Part shown: in pieces, positions 14,616 to 22,513 of the stretch | How the letters are laid out: each line of letters opens with the position of its first letter | Numbering within the stretch: the stretch's first letter is position 1 | Source: an uncultured Clostridia bacterium | Lineage (GTDB): Bacteria > Bacillota > Clostridia > Christensenellales > Borkfalkiaceae | NCBI GenBank assembly: GCA_905235795.1 | Contig: CAJOMS010000001.1 | Coordinates: 444-39,604, forward strand | DNA length: 39,161 nt | Reading direction: 5' to 3' | Notes under the pieces: model-generated | Seen by the model: the letters and a program-made list of their open reading frames with translations, nothing else | Database searches by the model: none | Told to the model about the DNA's origin: nothing | Made by a program: the position numbers and the translations under genes

Positions 14616-15491
14616 ATGCGAGAACTAATCAAACAAATACGGCAATATACGGGTTTAAGCCAAACTGAAATGGCAACGAAAATAGGGGTGAGATATGCAA
14701 CCATTAACCGTTGGGAGAACGGTCATTCTCAGCCGACTCGCCTTGCGCAGGAAGGGCTTTACACTTTATGCGAGGATTTTAACGTTCCCGCTTATGAAAT
14801 GATTATTGAAAAAATCAAGCGAGAAGTCGCCTCTCTTACCATAGACGAAGGGCGCATTTTACTATATCACGGTTCAAAAAGCGGTTTGGTGGGCGATATA
14901 AAACCTATCAGCCGTGAAAAATGCGACTTCGGCAAAGGTTTTTATATGGGGACTACGCCCGAACAGCCCCTTACCCTTATTTGCGACTTTGAAGAGTCAA
15001 AATTCTACGTAGTTTCTATTGACGCAAGAGAACTTGAGAGCATTGAAATTTCCGCGGACATAGATTGGGCAATGGTAGTGGCTTATCATCGCGGAAGAAT
15101 GGAAAGAATTAAAGGCAATAAGTTATATGAAAAGTACAGCACTATGACGAGCGGAAAGGATTTGGCTATCGGCAGCATTGCAAACGACAGAATGTTTTAC
15201 GTTATAGATAATTTTTTTCTGGGGAATATTACGGACGTTGCGCTGGTAAATAGTCTGTCTGCCCTTCAACTCGGGAAACAATACGTCGCCCTTACCGAAA
15301 AAGCATGCAAAGCGATAAAGATAGAAAAAGATATAGAACTTTCTTATTTTGAAAAGAAAGTTTTAAGAAAGGTAAGCGAGGGCAATCGGCAAAAGGGGGT
15401 AGACCTCGCCAATGGAATCTGCAAGTCATACCGCAGAGAAGGAAGATTTTTCGATGAAATTCTGGACGATGCTATAAAAGGAGAGAAATAA
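14616..15491 (+). CDS. XRE HTH fused to a DUF3990-like (ADP-ribosyltransferase-fold) domain
   Basis: A 291-aa protein. Residues 1-55 are a Cro/C1 HTH (QIRQYTGLSQTEMATKIGV, then TINRWENGHSQPT). Residues about 80-230 look like DUF3990, related to ADP-ribosyltransferases: LYHGSKSGL (possible NAD-contacting His), CDFGKGFYMGTTPEQ (the Gly-x-Gly-Phe-Tyr strand), and ANDRMFYVIDNF further on. The C-terminal about 60 residues are helical and basic. The stop overlaps the next start (TAATG), so both proteins are made in a fixed ratio. The layout suggests a toxin-antitoxin or defence-like pair in which the toxin-like enzyme carries its own repressor domain. NAD use is inferred from the fold only. Confidence 0.72.
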   Translation: MRELIKQIRQYTGLSQTEMATKIGVRYATINRWENGHSQPTRLAQEGLYTLCEDFNVPAYEMIIEKIKREVASLTIDEGRILLYHGSKSGLVGDIKPISREKCDFGKGFYMGTTPEQPLTLICDFEESKFYVVSIDARELESIEISADIDWAMVVAYHRGRMERIKGNKLYEKYSTMTSGKDLAIGSIANDRMFYVIDNFFLGNITDVALVNSLSALQLGKQYVALTEKACKAIKIEKDIELSYFEKKVLRKVSEGNRQKGVDLANGICKSYRREGRFFDEILDDAIKGEK

Positions 15492-15916
15492 TGGACGCTT
15501 TAGAGTTGAAACTGTGCGATATACAAGGCAGGCTGTTTGAACTTTTCGCCGATACCGAATACGATGCCGAAAGCCTTGTAAAAGCATTTATGAACAGCGA
15601 AATAGCCAAAAATCTTGACTCTGAGTACAATCGCATGCAATGGGCGGGGGAGGAATATCTTTTGGAAGAACTTCTCGCCACTTGCAAAAACAAGTTTACA
15701 GGCAAGCGGGAAGGCTTTTCAAAAGACGTTTTGTTCTGGATGGGTTACGTTTATCGCTATTGGCATTTTTATACGGGCGAGGAAAGCAATAAAATATATA
15801 AACAGGCGCCGTATGAAACAATGAACGTCAATTATCTTATGTTCCATACGATGGACGTGGAAATGGCAGTCGACGATTTAAAAGAAATTTATAAACAAAA
15901 GAAAAAAAATTTATAA
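15491..15916 (+). CDS. Partner protein of the XRE-DUF3990-like fusion, unknown function
   Basis: A 141-aa acidic, helical protein without signal or membrane segments. It begins MDALELKLCDIQGRLFELFA and has an aromatic-rich middle (LFWMGYVYRYWHFYTGEES), and ends with KQKKKNL. I do not recognise a named family with certainty; similar small proteins are often found next to DUF3990 genes. One-base overlap with the upstream stop indicates translational coupling. If the pair is a toxin-antitoxin module this is the probable neutralising partner. Confidence 0.7.
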   Translation: MDALELKLCDIQGRLFELFADTEYDAESLVKAFMNSEIAKNLDSEYNRMQWAGEEYLLEELLATCKNKFTGKREGFSKDVLFWMGYVYRYWHFYTGEESNKIYKQAPYETMNVNYLMFHTMDVEMAVDDLKEIYKQKKKNL

Positions 15917-16006
15917 ATACGACTGTTTGATTTGATATAAAAATAATCGTAGTTATAGCCCTGTATCTGATAGAATTAATATTTCCTATAGCGGGCACTT
16001 TATTTA

Positions 16007-16036
16007 GCGGGCACTTCATTTGCCCGCGTTTTTTTG
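16007..16036 (+). terminator. Terminator after the two-gene module
   Basis: GCGGGCA and TGCCCGC form a 7-bp stem with a 7-nt loop followed by a run of seven T. A direct copy of GCGGGCACTT lies just upstream (15991-16000). Confidence 0.8.
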
Positions 16037-16066
16037 TAAAATATTTTTTATTGCGATAGGATGAAA

Positions 16067-17032
16067 TTACAATTTCCTCACGGTAACTTCTCCGCTGGTG
16101 AGGGTAACGTTTCCGATCGGCGTTTGAACTATAAGCCCGCCGTTATCGTCTATATCGAGCGCTTTGCCGACCTTACGTTCGCCCGAAACGAAGTATTCTA
16201 TATCTTTTCCCGTAAGGTAGCCGTGCGCCCTGTAATACGGAATGTGCGCGTTATCTTTCGCGCTCGGCAAAGCGGAGAAAAACTCGCAAACCACCGCCGA
16301 AATAAGCGCGCTGCGCGTAAAACCGCCGCCGATACTGCCCGCGTTGGGGATCTCTTTCGGGAAGTTTTCCGTCTTTATATTTATACCTATTCCTATTATT
16401 ATATCCGAAACGTTGCCGCATTCTATATCCGTTACCGCCTCGGTAAGTATCCCGCATACCTTTTTATCGCCGAGATACACGTCGTTTACCCATTTTATAG
16501 AGGGTGAAAGTCCCGTTAATTTTTCAAGCGCCCTGCACACGGCAACCGCCGCCAAAGAAGTGACCTTTACCGCGTTTGAAAAATCCGTTGCACCGTGCAA
16601 CGCCAAGGTGAAGTACGCGCCCGTTTTATCCGGAGAATAAAAACTTTTGCCCGATCTGCCGCGCCCGCACGTCTGTTCTTCCGCCGCTATCAACGTGTTT
16701 TTGCCGGTGTGTATTGCCGTGCGTTTCGCCTCGTTATTGGTGGAATCTATCGTGGCAAAACATTTTACGTCGAGAGAGGGGAAAGGGTTTTCGATTCCGT
16801 CAGCTTCGGCATACGCTTTGCCGCAAGCGGAAAGTTCTTCCGGAGATAACACGTCCTTCCCGCGCAAAATATAGCCCGCGCGGTTTGTTCCGCTTATATC
16901 GTAACCTTCGGATTTAAGCGCGTTTATTGCCTTCCAAACGGCGCTTCGCGATACGTTCAGTTCCTCGGCGATCGTCTGCCCGCTGACGTATTCCCCGTCG
17001 GAAAGTTTTTTTAATATCTCGTCTTTAAGCAT
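16067..17032 (-). CDS. birA: BirA, bifunctional biotin-protein ligase/repressor
   Basis: BirA attaches biotin to carboxylase carrier proteins via biotinyl-5'-AMP and, in its N-terminal-HTH form, represses biotin genes. At 321 aa it has the full architecture: HTH (GQTIAEELNVSRSAVWKAIN, residues 18-37), the ligase domain with GRGRSGKSFYSP, the KWVNDVYLGDKKVCGIL segment and GIGINIK, and a C-terminal SH3-like domain. It is a class II regulator-ligase, and a matching operator sits on the bioY promoter at 26661-26697. The gene has TTGACT, a 17-nt spacer and TAAAAT only 6 nt before the ATG, predicting a leaderless mRNA. A 44-bp tandem repeat lies upstream. Confidence 0.95.
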   Translation of the reverse strand: MLKDEILKKLSDGEYVSGQTIAEELNVSRSAVWKAINALKSEGYDISGTNRAGYILRGKDVLSPEELSACGKAYAEADGIENPFPSLDVKCFATIDSTNNEAKRTAIHTGKNTLIAAEEQTCGRGRSGKSFYSPDKTGAYFTLALHGATDFSNAVKVTSLAAVAVCRALEKLTGLSPSIKWVNDVYLGDKKVCGILTEAVTDIECGNVSDIIIGIGINIKTENFPKEIPNAGSIGGGFTRSALISAVVCEFFSALPSAKDNAHIPYYRAHGYLTGKDIEYFVSGERKVGKALDIDDNGGLIVQTPIGNVTLTSGEVTVRKL

Positions 17033-17038
17033 ATTTAT

Positions 17039-17067
17039 ATTTTATCATTGAATAAAACGGAAGTCAA
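17039..17067 (-). promoter_or_regulatory. birA promoter, leaderless type
   Basis: On the minus strand TTGACT (17067-17062), a 17-nt spacer and TAAAAT (17044-17039) are followed after 6 nt by ATG (17032). The transcript should begin at or beside the A of the start codon. Confidence 0.75.
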
Positions 17068-17105
17068 GCTTATGCCGGTAAAGTTAATTTTTGTCACGGC
17101 GTGGT

Positions 17106-17300
17106 GGAACGGGTGGCACCGGTGGGAAGTCAGAAAATGGGCGTAAGGCGGAACAGGTGGCACCGGTGGGAAGTCAGAAAATGGGCGCACGGTGGAACAG
17201 GTGGCAGCGGTGGGAAGTCGGGAAATGGGTGTAAGGTGGAACAGGTGGTATCAGTGGGAAGTTTTGGAAAATAGTCGTAAGGCGGAACAGGTTGCGCGGC
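17106..17300. repeat. Intergenic 44-bp tandem repeat, about 4.4 copies
   Basis: Units start at 17106, 17150, 17194 and 17238 (the last 46 bp), with a partial unit from 17284. Each begins GGAACAGGTGGCACCGGTGG, followed by GAAGTCAGAAAATGGG and a short GTAAGGC end. The unit length is not a multiple of three, so it is not coding. G is strongly concentrated on the plus strand. The repeats diverge progressively from left to right. Confidence 0.9.
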
Positions 17301-17652
17301 ATTTCAGAGGCAATTTACCACAGACAGGCGGCGATATGGGTTAAACGTAAGCAGGGGGCACGAATAGCGCATAATACGGCTCGAGTAGAAAAAATAACGG
17401 CTTTTTCAGCTAAAAGACGCAAGTCTTTCAGACTTTAATATGGGCGCTTAGCTAAAAGAAGAAATATTTTAAGACTAATTCGGGCAAAGGTAAAAAAAAC
17501 GAGAAAAATCCGCGTTAATTATCTATCTCAACGATTGCGTCTTTGAAGGTCAATGACCTTCAAAGATATTCAACTATTCGCAAAACAAACGACAATTTGA
17601 AAAATTTTACAATAAAATTTAAGAAAATTATGATAAAAACACGAAAATTTTG
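17301..17652. other. Intergenic stretch upstream of the hydrogenase operon
   Basis: No gene is visible. It holds two copies of AGCTAAAAGA (near 17409 and 17453) and a 25-bp palindrome at 17541-17565, then AT-rich sequence leading to the operon promoter. Confidence 0.5.
17541..17565. promoter_or_regulatory. 25-bp palindrome upstream of the hydrogenase operon
   Basis: CTTTGAAGGTCA and TGACCTTCAAAG are perfect 12-bp inverted halves around a central A. It lies about 90 bp upstream of the -35 box. It does not match the Rex consensus. It could be an activator site or cruciform. Confidence 0.5.
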
Positions 17653-17681
17653 TTGTAATTTGATTTAAAATGTGTTATCAT
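17653..17681 (+). promoter_or_regulatory. Hydrogenase operon promoter
   Basis: TTGTAA (17653-17658), a 17-nt spacer and TATCAT (17676-17681) give a leader of about 95 nt before the first ATG (17782). The first gene has a ribosome site (ACGGAGG). Confidence 0.6.
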
Positions 17682-17781
17682 TATTTAAGTATGAGAAGGA
17701 CAAAATTACGACTAATTTAGGCGGGATTTGAAATTCTTTATACGAAAGCATTAATGGAAATAAACCTAACGGAGGTTCTAA

Positions 17782-18273
17782 ATGGCAAATCAACAAAAAA
17801 TTCCCTTTACGGGGACTAAGGCTCAGGAGCAGAAGTTGAGAAAGGTTCTGCGCGGGCTTAAAAACGTAGACGGCGCGCTTATGCCCGCTCTGCAACAAGC
17901 GCAGGATATATACGGCTATTTGCCCATAGAAGTGCAAGAGATAATAGCCGATACGCTCGGTTTGTCGCTGGCGGAAGTTTACGGCGTTGCAACGTTCTAT
18001 TCTCAGTTCACGCTTACGCCTAAGGGCAAATACAAAATAGGCGTTTGCCTTGGCACGGCTTGTTACGTTAAGGGTTCGGGCGATATTTACGCCGAAATTC
18101 AAAAACAGCTTGGCATAGAGAGCGGCATCACGCCGGATCTTCAATTTTCGCTTGACGCAACGCGTTGCATAGGCTGCTGCGGTCTTGCGCCTGTTATGAC
18201 CGTAAACGACGACGTGTACGGCAAAATGACCAAAGATCAGGTCGCAGGCATAATCGCTAAGTATAAAAACTAA
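17782..18273 (+). CDS. hydC: NuoE-like subunit of electron-bifurcating [FeFe] hydrogenase
   Basis: This 163-aa subunit carries the thioredoxin-like [2Fe-2S] cluster of the NuoE family, which passes electrons between the flavin subunit and the catalytic subunit. The ligands are visible as CLGTAC (C-x4-C) and CIGCCG (C-x3-C). The N-terminal helix bundle (GALMPALQQAQDIYGYLP, EVYGVATFYSQF) is typical. It is the first of three genes in the order E-like, F-like, catalytic, each separated by 16-17 nt, matching the HydABC/Hnd group that couples NADH and reduced ferredoxin to H2 formation. The name follows the Thermotoga scheme. Confidence 0.92.
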   Translation: MANQQKIPFTGTKAQEQKLRKVLRGLKNVDGALMPALQQAQDIYGYLPIEVQEIIADTLGLSLAEVYGVATFYSQFTLTPKGKYKIGVCLGTACYVKGSGDIYAEIQKQLGIESGITPDLQFSLDATRCIGCCGLAPVMTVNDDVYGKMTKDQVAGIIAKYKN

Positions 18274-18289
18274 CGGGAGAGGCAGAATA

Positions 18290-20164
18290 ATGAATATTAA
18301 CGAATTAAACGAGATAAAGGCTCGCGCACTCGCTTCAATGGGCCCGCGCGTTGCTGATCACACAAAAAAGGACATTACCGAGCGCACGGTACTCGTTTGC
18401 GGCGGTACGGGCTGTACTTCCGGCAAATCGAGGGTTATTTTAAAGGAATTTAAAGACCTCGTAGCGGAAAAAGGTTTGGGCGATAAGGTCCACGTTATCA
18501 TGACCGGCTGTTTTGGCCTTTGCGCCCTCGGCCCCGTCGTTATAGTTTATCCGGAAGGAGCCTTTTATTCTCAGGTTCAGCCCGAATACGTTGAGGAGAT
18601 AGTAAACGAACACCTCGTAAACAATAACGTCGTTAAAAAATATCTTTACAAAGAAACCGTTCAGGAAGACGGGGTTATCAAGGCTCTCAACGAAACTTCC
18701 TTCTATAAAAAGCAGAACCGCGTCGCGCTCCGCAACTGCGGCGTTATCGATCCCGAGAACGTTGAAGAATATATAGCGAGAGACGGCTATCAAGCTTTGT
18801 ATAAAGTAGTTACCTCCATGACTCCCGACGACGTAGTAAACACCATTACCGCATCCGGTCTCCGCGGCCGCGGCGGCGCAGGTTTCCCCACGGGCAGAAA
18901 GTGGATGTTTGCAAAGGCTTCTAAGGCAGAAAAGAAATACGTGCTGTGCAACGCCGACGAAGGCGACCCCGGCGCGTTCATGGATAGGTCTGTGCTCGAA
19001 GGCGACCCGCACGCAGTTATCGAGGCAATGGCTATCGCCGCATACACTATCGGCGCAGATCAAGGCTATATTTACGTCCGTGCGGAATATCCTATTGCGG
19101 TACAGCGTTTAAAGATAGCTATCAAACAGGCTAAAGAGTACGGCCTTATCGGTAAAAACATATTCGGCAGCTCGTTCAATTTTGACATTGACGTGCGTCT
19201 CGGCGCAGGCGCGTTCGTTTGCGGCGAGGAGACGGCGCTTATGGTTTCCATCGAAGGCAACCGCGGCGAGCCGAGGCCCAGACCTCCTTTCCCGGCCGTC
19301 AAGGGCTTGTTTGGCGTTCCTACTATTCTTAACAACGTTGAAACTTACGCAAACGTCGCCCAGATAATTTTAAAAGGCGCAGACTGGTTCGCGTCAATGG
19401 GTACCGAAAAGAGCAAGGGCACCAAGGTATTCGCTTTAGGCGGAAAGATAACCAACACCGGCTTGGTTGAAGTTCCTATGGGTACTACCCTCCGCGAGAT
19501 AGTCGAGGAGATAGGCGGCGGCATCCCGAACGGCAAAAAGTTCAAGGCTGCGCAGACGGGCGGTCCTTCCGGCGGATGTATACCCGCAGACAAGATGGAC
19601 GTTCAGATCGATTACGACAACTTGATCGCTATCGGCTCCATGATGGGCTCCGGCGGACTTATCGTTATGGACGAAGATAACTGTATGGTAGATATAGCTA
19701 AATTCTTCCTTGAATTTATAGTTGACGAGTCGTGCGGTAAATGTACGCCTTGCCGTATAGGTACTAAGCGCCTTTACGAAATGCTTACCAAGGTCACCAA
19801 CGGCACCGCCGAACTCGAAGACCTCGATAAGATGGAAGAGCTTTGCCAATACATAAAAGACAACTCGCTTTGCGGCTTAGGTCAAACCGCACCGAACCCC
19901 GTGCTTTCTACGTTGAGGAATTTCAGAGATGAATATATTGCCCACGTAGTAGATAAGCGTTGCCCCGCAGGCGTGTGCAAAAACTTGCTTAAATACAACA
20001 TTATGCCCGATAAGTGCCGCGGCTGTACCGCGTGCGCAAGAAAGTGCCCCGTCGGCGCTATCAGCGGCACCGTTAAAGAACCGCACGTTATCGATCAGTC
20101 TAAGTGCATAAAGTGCGGCGCATGTATTGCAACGTGTAAGTTCGGCGCAATTAATAAAGGTTAA
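18290..20164 (+). CDS. hydB: NuoF-like flavin subunit of electron-bifurcating [FeFe] hydrogenase
   Basis: A 624-aa subunit. An N-terminal thioredoxin-like [2Fe-2S] domain has Cys37, Cys42, Cys74 and Cys78. The NuoF core follows: FMN/NADH loops GLRGRGGAGFPTGRKW (about 190-205) and CGEETALMVSIEGNRGE, an SLBB-type region, and the 4Fe-4S motif ESCGKCTPCRIG. Two C-terminal ferredoxin clusters (CRGCTACARKCP, CIKCGACIATC) distinguish it from respiratory NuoF. It binds FMN and oxidises or reduces NAD(H), and is the expected site of bifurcation with the catalytic subunit. A ribosome site (GGGAGAGGC) precedes the ATG. Confidence 0.95.
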   Translation: MNINELNEIKARALASMGPRVADHTKKDITERTVLVCGGTGCTSGKSRVILKEFKDLVAEKGLGDKVHVIMTGCFGLCALGPVVIVYPEGAFYSQVQPEYVEEIVNEHLVNNNVVKKYLYKETVQEDGVIKALNETSFYKKQNRVALRNCGVIDPENVEEYIARDGYQALYKVVTSMTPDDVVNTITASGLRGRGGAGFPTGRKWMFAKASKAEKKYVLCNADEGDPGAFMDRSVLEGDPHAVIEAMAIAAYTIGADQGYIYVRAEYPIAVQRLKIAIKQAKEYGLIGKNIFGSSFNFDIDVRLGAGAFVCGEETALMVSIEGNRGEPRPRPPFPAVKGLFGVPTILNNVETYANVAQIILKGADWFASMGTEKSKGTKVFALGGKITNTGLVEVPMGTTLREIVEEIGGGIPNGKKFKAAQTGGPSGGCIPADKMDVQIDYDNLIAIGSMMGSGGLIVMDEDNCMVDIAKFFLEFIVDESCGKCTPCRIGTKRLYEMLTKVTNGTAELEDLDKMEELCQYIKDNSLCGLGQTAPNPVLSTLRNFRDEYIAHVVDKRCPAGVCKNLLKYNIMPDKCRGCTACARKCPVGAISGTVKEPHVIDQSKCIKCGACIATCKFGAINKG

Positions 20165-20181
20165 GCGGAGGACAGGATAAT

Positions 20182-21921
20182 ATGATAAATCTTAAAATAA
20201 ACAATATACCCGTTAGCGTAGAAGAAGGTACCACAATTCTTCAAGCCGCCAAAAAGGTTGGCATAAAGATTCCTACGCTTTGCTATATGAAGGATATAAA
20301 CGCCATCGGCGCTTGCCGCGTGTGCGTAGTTGAAGTTAAGGGTGCAAGGTCGCTCGTTGCGGCTTGCGTTTACCCCGTTAACGAGGGGATGGAAGTATTT
20401 ACGGATACTCCTAAGGTAAGGGCTTCGAGAAAGACCACTATCGAACTCATCCTTTCGGATCACAATAAAGAATGTCTTTCCTGCGACCGTAACACTCATT
20501 GTGAATTGCAGGAATTAGCTTTTGAATACGGCTGTAACGACAAGCGTTTCGTCGGAGCTCATCACGAGTGCGAGAAGGATACTTCTACTTCTTACCTCGT
20601 TCGTGATAACTCTAAATGCGTACTCTGCCGCAGATGCGTTGCAGTTTGCAGAAAGATACAGGAAGTTGGCGTTATAGGTCCCGAAAAGCGCGGCTTTAAA
20701 ACTCAGATAGGTTGCGCGTTCGAAACCGATCTTGCAGGCAGCCCCTGCGTAGCTTGCGGCCAATGTATCAACGTTTGCCCCACGGGCGCTTTGCATGAAA
20801 AGGAAGAGATAGACATCGTTCGCGCGGCTATAGCCGATCCCGAAAAGATAGTTATTGCCGGTCCCGCACCTTCCGTGCGCGCAGGTTTGGGCGAAGAATT
20901 CGGATATCCTATGGGCACCAACGTAGAGGGCAAAATGGCAACTGCTTTGAAAATGCTCGGTTTCGACAAGGTGTTTGACGTAAACTTCACAGCTGACCTC
21001 ACCATTATGGAAGAGGCTAACGAACTCGTTGAAAGAGTAAAGAACGGCGGTCCGTTGCCTATGTTTACGAGCTGCTCTCCGGGATGGGTAAGATATCTTG
21101 AATATTACTATCCGGAACTCATACCCAACGTTTCTACCTGCAAGAGCCCGCAGCAGATGTTCGGCGCTATAACCAAAACTTACTACGCCGAAAAGATGGG
21201 CATCGATCCTTCTAAATTATTCGTCGTTTCCATCATGCCTTGTACCGCTAAGAAGTTCGAAAAGACGAGAGATAATCAAAATGCTTCAGGCTACCCCGAT
21301 ATAGACGCCGTACTCACCACCCGTGAGCTCGCAAAGATGATCAAGCAAAACGGCATAATCTTCAACGAGTTGCCCGAAGGTAAGATGGACGATCCTCTGG
21401 GCGTATATACCGGCGCAGGCGTTATCTTCGGCGCTACCGGCGGCGTTATGGAGGCGGCATTGCGTACCGCTGTTGAAACCATAACCGGCGAACCCGCTCA
21501 AGACGTTGAATATAAGAAAGTTCGCGGAACCAAGGGCGTGAAAGAGGCTACTTACGAAGTAGGCGGAATGAAGATTAAAGTTGCGGTTGCATCCGGCATT
21601 TCAAACGCTAAAAAGGTTTGCGAGAAGGTTGCAAGTGGCAAGAGCGACTATACGTTTATCGAAATCATGTGCTGCCCCGGAGGTTGCGTAAACGGCGGCG
21701 GCCAGCCGATAATGTCAAGCGTTGTAAGAGAAAACGTAGATTACAAAGCTCTCCGCGCAAGCGTGCTTTATAAAGCCGACAAAAAGGCAGAACTCCGCAA
21801 GAGCCACGATAACCCCGTTATTAAAGAGGTTTACGACTCTTACCTCGGCGAACCCGGTAGCCACAAGGCGCACGAGATATTGCATACGTCTTACGTTACC
21901 AGAACGCGTTACGAAAAGTAA
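20182..21921 (+). CDS. hydA: Catalytic subunit of trimeric electron-bifurcating [FeFe] hydrogenase
   Basis: A 579-aa group A3-type hydrogenase that reduces protons to H2 at the H-cluster. Domain order: an N-terminal [2Fe-2S] domain (Cys34, Cys45, Cys48, Cys62), the His-ligated 4Fe-4S site (His94, Cys98, Cys101, Cys107), two ferredoxin clusters (CVLCRRCVAVC; CVACGQCINVC), then the H domain. The H-cluster motifs are L1 TSCSPGW (296-302), L2 MPCTAKK (352-358) and L3 MCCPGGC (496-502); TSCSP is typical of trimeric bifurcating enzymes. The C-terminus is the small-subunit-like tail. HydE, HydF and HydG, needed for H-cluster assembly, are not in the window. Confidence 0.96.
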   Translation: MINLKINNIPVSVEEGTTILQAAKKVGIKIPTLCYMKDINAIGACRVCVVEVKGARSLVAACVYPVNEGMEVFTDTPKVRASRKTTIELILSDHNKECLSCDRNTHCELQELAFEYGCNDKRFVGAHHECEKDTSTSYLVRDNSKCVLCRRCVAVCRKIQEVGVIGPEKRGFKTQIGCAFETDLAGSPCVACGQCINVCPTGALHEKEEIDIVRAAIADPEKIVIAGPAPSVRAGLGEEFGYPMGTNVEGKMATALKMLGFDKVFDVNFTADLTIMEEANELVERVKNGGPLPMFTSCSPGWVRYLEYYYPELIPNVSTCKSPQQMFGAITKTYYAEKMGIDPSKLFVVSIMPCTAKKFEKTRDNQNASGYPDIDAVLTTRELAKMIKQNGIIFNELPEGKMDDPLGVYTGAGVIFGATGGVMEAALRTAVETITGEPAQDVEYKKVRGTKGVKEATYEVGGMKIKVAVASGISNAKKVCEKVASGKSDYTFIEIMCCPGGCVNGGGQPIMSSVVRENVDYKALRASVLYKADKKAELRKSHDNPVIKEVYDSYLGEPGSHKAHEILHTSYVTRTRYEK

Positions 21922-22001
21922 TATTTTGTTTGTCAGGTAGCGTACTCTGTGCGGAATAACTTCCTTTCCGGTTGTTTTTTCGTTAAACGCAAATAAAAAT
22001 G

Positions 22002-22042
22002 AAACGCCCGCCCTTTAATATGAAAAGGGGCGGGCGTTTGTA
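22002..22042 (+). terminator. Terminator after the hydrogenase operon
   Basis: AAACGCCCGCC and GGCGGGCGTTT form an 11-bp stem with a 16-nt loop, about 80 nt after the hydA stop. Confidence 0.75.
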
Positions 22043-22048
22043 AAAGCA

Positions 22049-22086
22049 AAAGTCCCCGAAAACGCGTGTTTTCGGGGACTTTTTAA
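22049..22086. terminator. Terminator for the minus-strand XRE gene
   Basis: AAGTCCCCGAAAAC and GTTTTCGGGGACTT are a 14-bp inverted repeat with T runs on both sides, between convergent hydA and the XRE gene (stop at 22090). Confidence 0.85.
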
Positions 22087-22089
22087 AAA

Positions 22090-22365
22090 TCAAATCATTT
22101 TTTTCAAATCTTCAAGCGCGCTTTGCAAATCTGTTATCGCGCGTTTCTTTTTTTCGGATGAATAAAGATCGTAATTTGTTCGACAGACGAGGTAGTCTAT
22201 AGAAACGCCAAAGAAGTCCGCAAGCTTTATCAGAGCATAACTATCGGGGTTAGATTTTCCCGTTTCGTAGTTGGAAATAGTCCTTTGATCAATTCCCGTA
22301 GCTTTAGCAAGGTCACTTTGTCGCAAATTTTGATTCTCTCTTAATGCTTTAATTCTATTGTTCAT
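22090..22365 (-). CDS. XRE-family transcriptional regulator
   Basis: A 91-aa Cro/C1-type repressor: HTH at residues 4-58 (RIKALRENQNLRQSDLAKAT, then RTISNYETGKSNPDS), the common VSIDYLVCRTN bridge, and a C-terminal helix (AITDLQSALEDLKKMI) that may dimerise. It is divergent from the zinc-ribbon and coiled-coil membrane proteins. Two operator-like repeats lie between them at 22387-22420 and 22466-22481, so it probably represses both itself and the divergent pair. Confidence 0.85.
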   Translation of the reverse strand: MNNRIKALRENQNLRQSDLAKATGIDQRTISNYETGKSNPDSYALIKLADFFGVSIDYLVCRTNYDLYSSEKKKRAITDLQSALEDLKKMI

Positions 22366-22386
22366 GATATTACCTTACTTAATTTT

Positions 22387-22420
22387 ACCAAAAATATTTC
22401 ATTTTAACCATATTTTTGGT
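22387..22420. promoter_or_regulatory. Inverted repeat ACCAAAAATAT / ATATTTTTGGT
   Basis: Exact 11-bp halves are separated by 12 nt, in the leader/promoter region of the minus-strand XRE gene. The ACCAAAA core relates to the TACTAAAA halves at 22466-22481. Confidence 0.55.
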
Positions 22421-22429
22421 AGAAATTAT

Positions 22430-22481
22430 TTGACATACTAATTATAATCATATATAATATATATATACTAAAATTTTAGTA
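22430..22481 (+). promoter_or_regulatory. Promoter of the two-gene membrane module with start-point palindrome
   Basis: TTGACA (22430-22435), a 17-nt spacer and TATAAT (22453-22458) are consensus. The perfect 16-bp palindrome TACTAAAATTTTAGTA (22466-22481) covers the predicted start point, a repressor position. A strong ribosome site (AAAGGAGGAG) follows. Confidence 0.72.
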
Positions 22482-22513
22482 AACAATATTAATAAAAGGA
22501 GGAGAATTTTAGT

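Noticed and set aside
16061-16507. 148-aa plus-strand frame antisense to birA
   Set aside because: It lies wholly within a clearly real birA gene and has no ribosome site.
17106-17300. Possible CRISPR array
   Set aside because: The units are contiguous 44-bp tandem repeats with no unique spacers, and no cas gene is present.
17301-17781. Rex operator upstream of the hydrogenase operon
   Set aside because: I found no TTGTTAA-N4-TTAACAA-like site; the palindrome at 17541-17565 has a different sequence.
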